Origin: an uncultured Pyrinomonadaceae bacterium
GTDB taxonomy: Bacteria; Acidobacteriota; Blastocatellia; Pyrinomonadales; Pyrinomonadaceae
Assembly (NCBI GenBank): GCA_902805935.1
Contig: CADCUR010000065.1
Span: 4,302 to 39,048, forward strand
Direction: 5' to 3'
Length of the DNA: 34,747 nucleotides
A program made the translations under genes and the position numbers. Below are positions 34,562 to 34,747 of this stretch, in pieces; the first letter of the stretch is position 1, and each line of letters starts with the position of its first letter. The notes under the pieces were generated by a model. It ran no database searches, had not been told where the DNA came from, and saw only the letters and a program-made list of their open reading frames with translations.

Positions 34562-34747
34562 AACGGTGGTCAATCTGAAACCCGAAGACCGGCAAAAAGT
34601 AATTCGGGCTGTTCAGGAGAAAAAGGAAGAAGAGCGCGAAACAAAAACGAATGGCATGAAAGTCGGCGGGAGAGGCTTCGTTCATCCGAATACGATTTGG
34701 ATAAAAGAACATCACGCCGAATATGCCGGAAAGCACGTCGCTTTGAA
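34530..34747 (+). CDS. DUF5678-like small protein (truncated by window end)
   Basis: GGAGGTGAAGAAA upstream of the ATG; reading frame MEAVLLDEIIKTVVNLKPEDRQKVIRAVQEKKEEERETKTNGMKVGGRGFVHPNTIWIKEHHAEYAGKHVAL... is open to the edge; overlaps the dinG 3' end by 32 nt. Confidence 0.7.
   Translation, partial: MEAVLLDEIIKTVVNLKPEDRQKVIRAVQEKKEEERETKTNGMKVGGRGFVHPNTIWIKEHHAEYAGKHVAL

Overview
This is a 34.7 kb, gene-dense chromosomal window that looks like an Acidobacteriota genome, possibly Blastocatellia. That placement is inferred from the DYDGDGKTD-type FG-GAP proteins and general gene style and was not tested. Main content in order: gmk (partial, -), yicC (-), a small ORF (-), an MsbA-like ABC exporter (-), an OmpA-family coiled-coil protein (+), an ABC ATPase with a TOBE-like C-terminus and degenerate catalytic motifs (-), a small hydrophobic protein and a secreted coiled-coil protein (+), a VIT/VWA protein (+), a YCF48/BNR-like protein (+), pgi (-), an APH-like kinase (-) divergent from an acyl-CoA dehydrogenase/GNAT/hydrolase run (+), a type IV pilus pilMNOPQ cluster (+), a CxxCH/FG-GAP protein (-), an endonuclease/exonuclease/phosphatase (EEP) protein (+), a PepSY protein and ppk1 (-), an M36 fungalysin with C-terminal FG-GAP repeats (-), dinG-like helicase (+), and a truncated DUF5678-like ORF (+). 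I saw no rRNA, tRNA, CRISPR array, transposase or prophage. The items most worth follow-up are: (1) the ABC ATPase that has lost its catalytic Glu, switch His, signature motif and most of its helical domain; (2) the divergent kinase/acyl-CoA dehydrogenase pair, which resembles a split ACAD10/11 or LvaA/LvaC pathway; (3) a multibranched inverted-repeat structure between ppk1 and the fungalysin gene; (4) a small ORF with an intrinsic terminator inside its coding sequence; (5) long imperfect palindromes at many gene ends.
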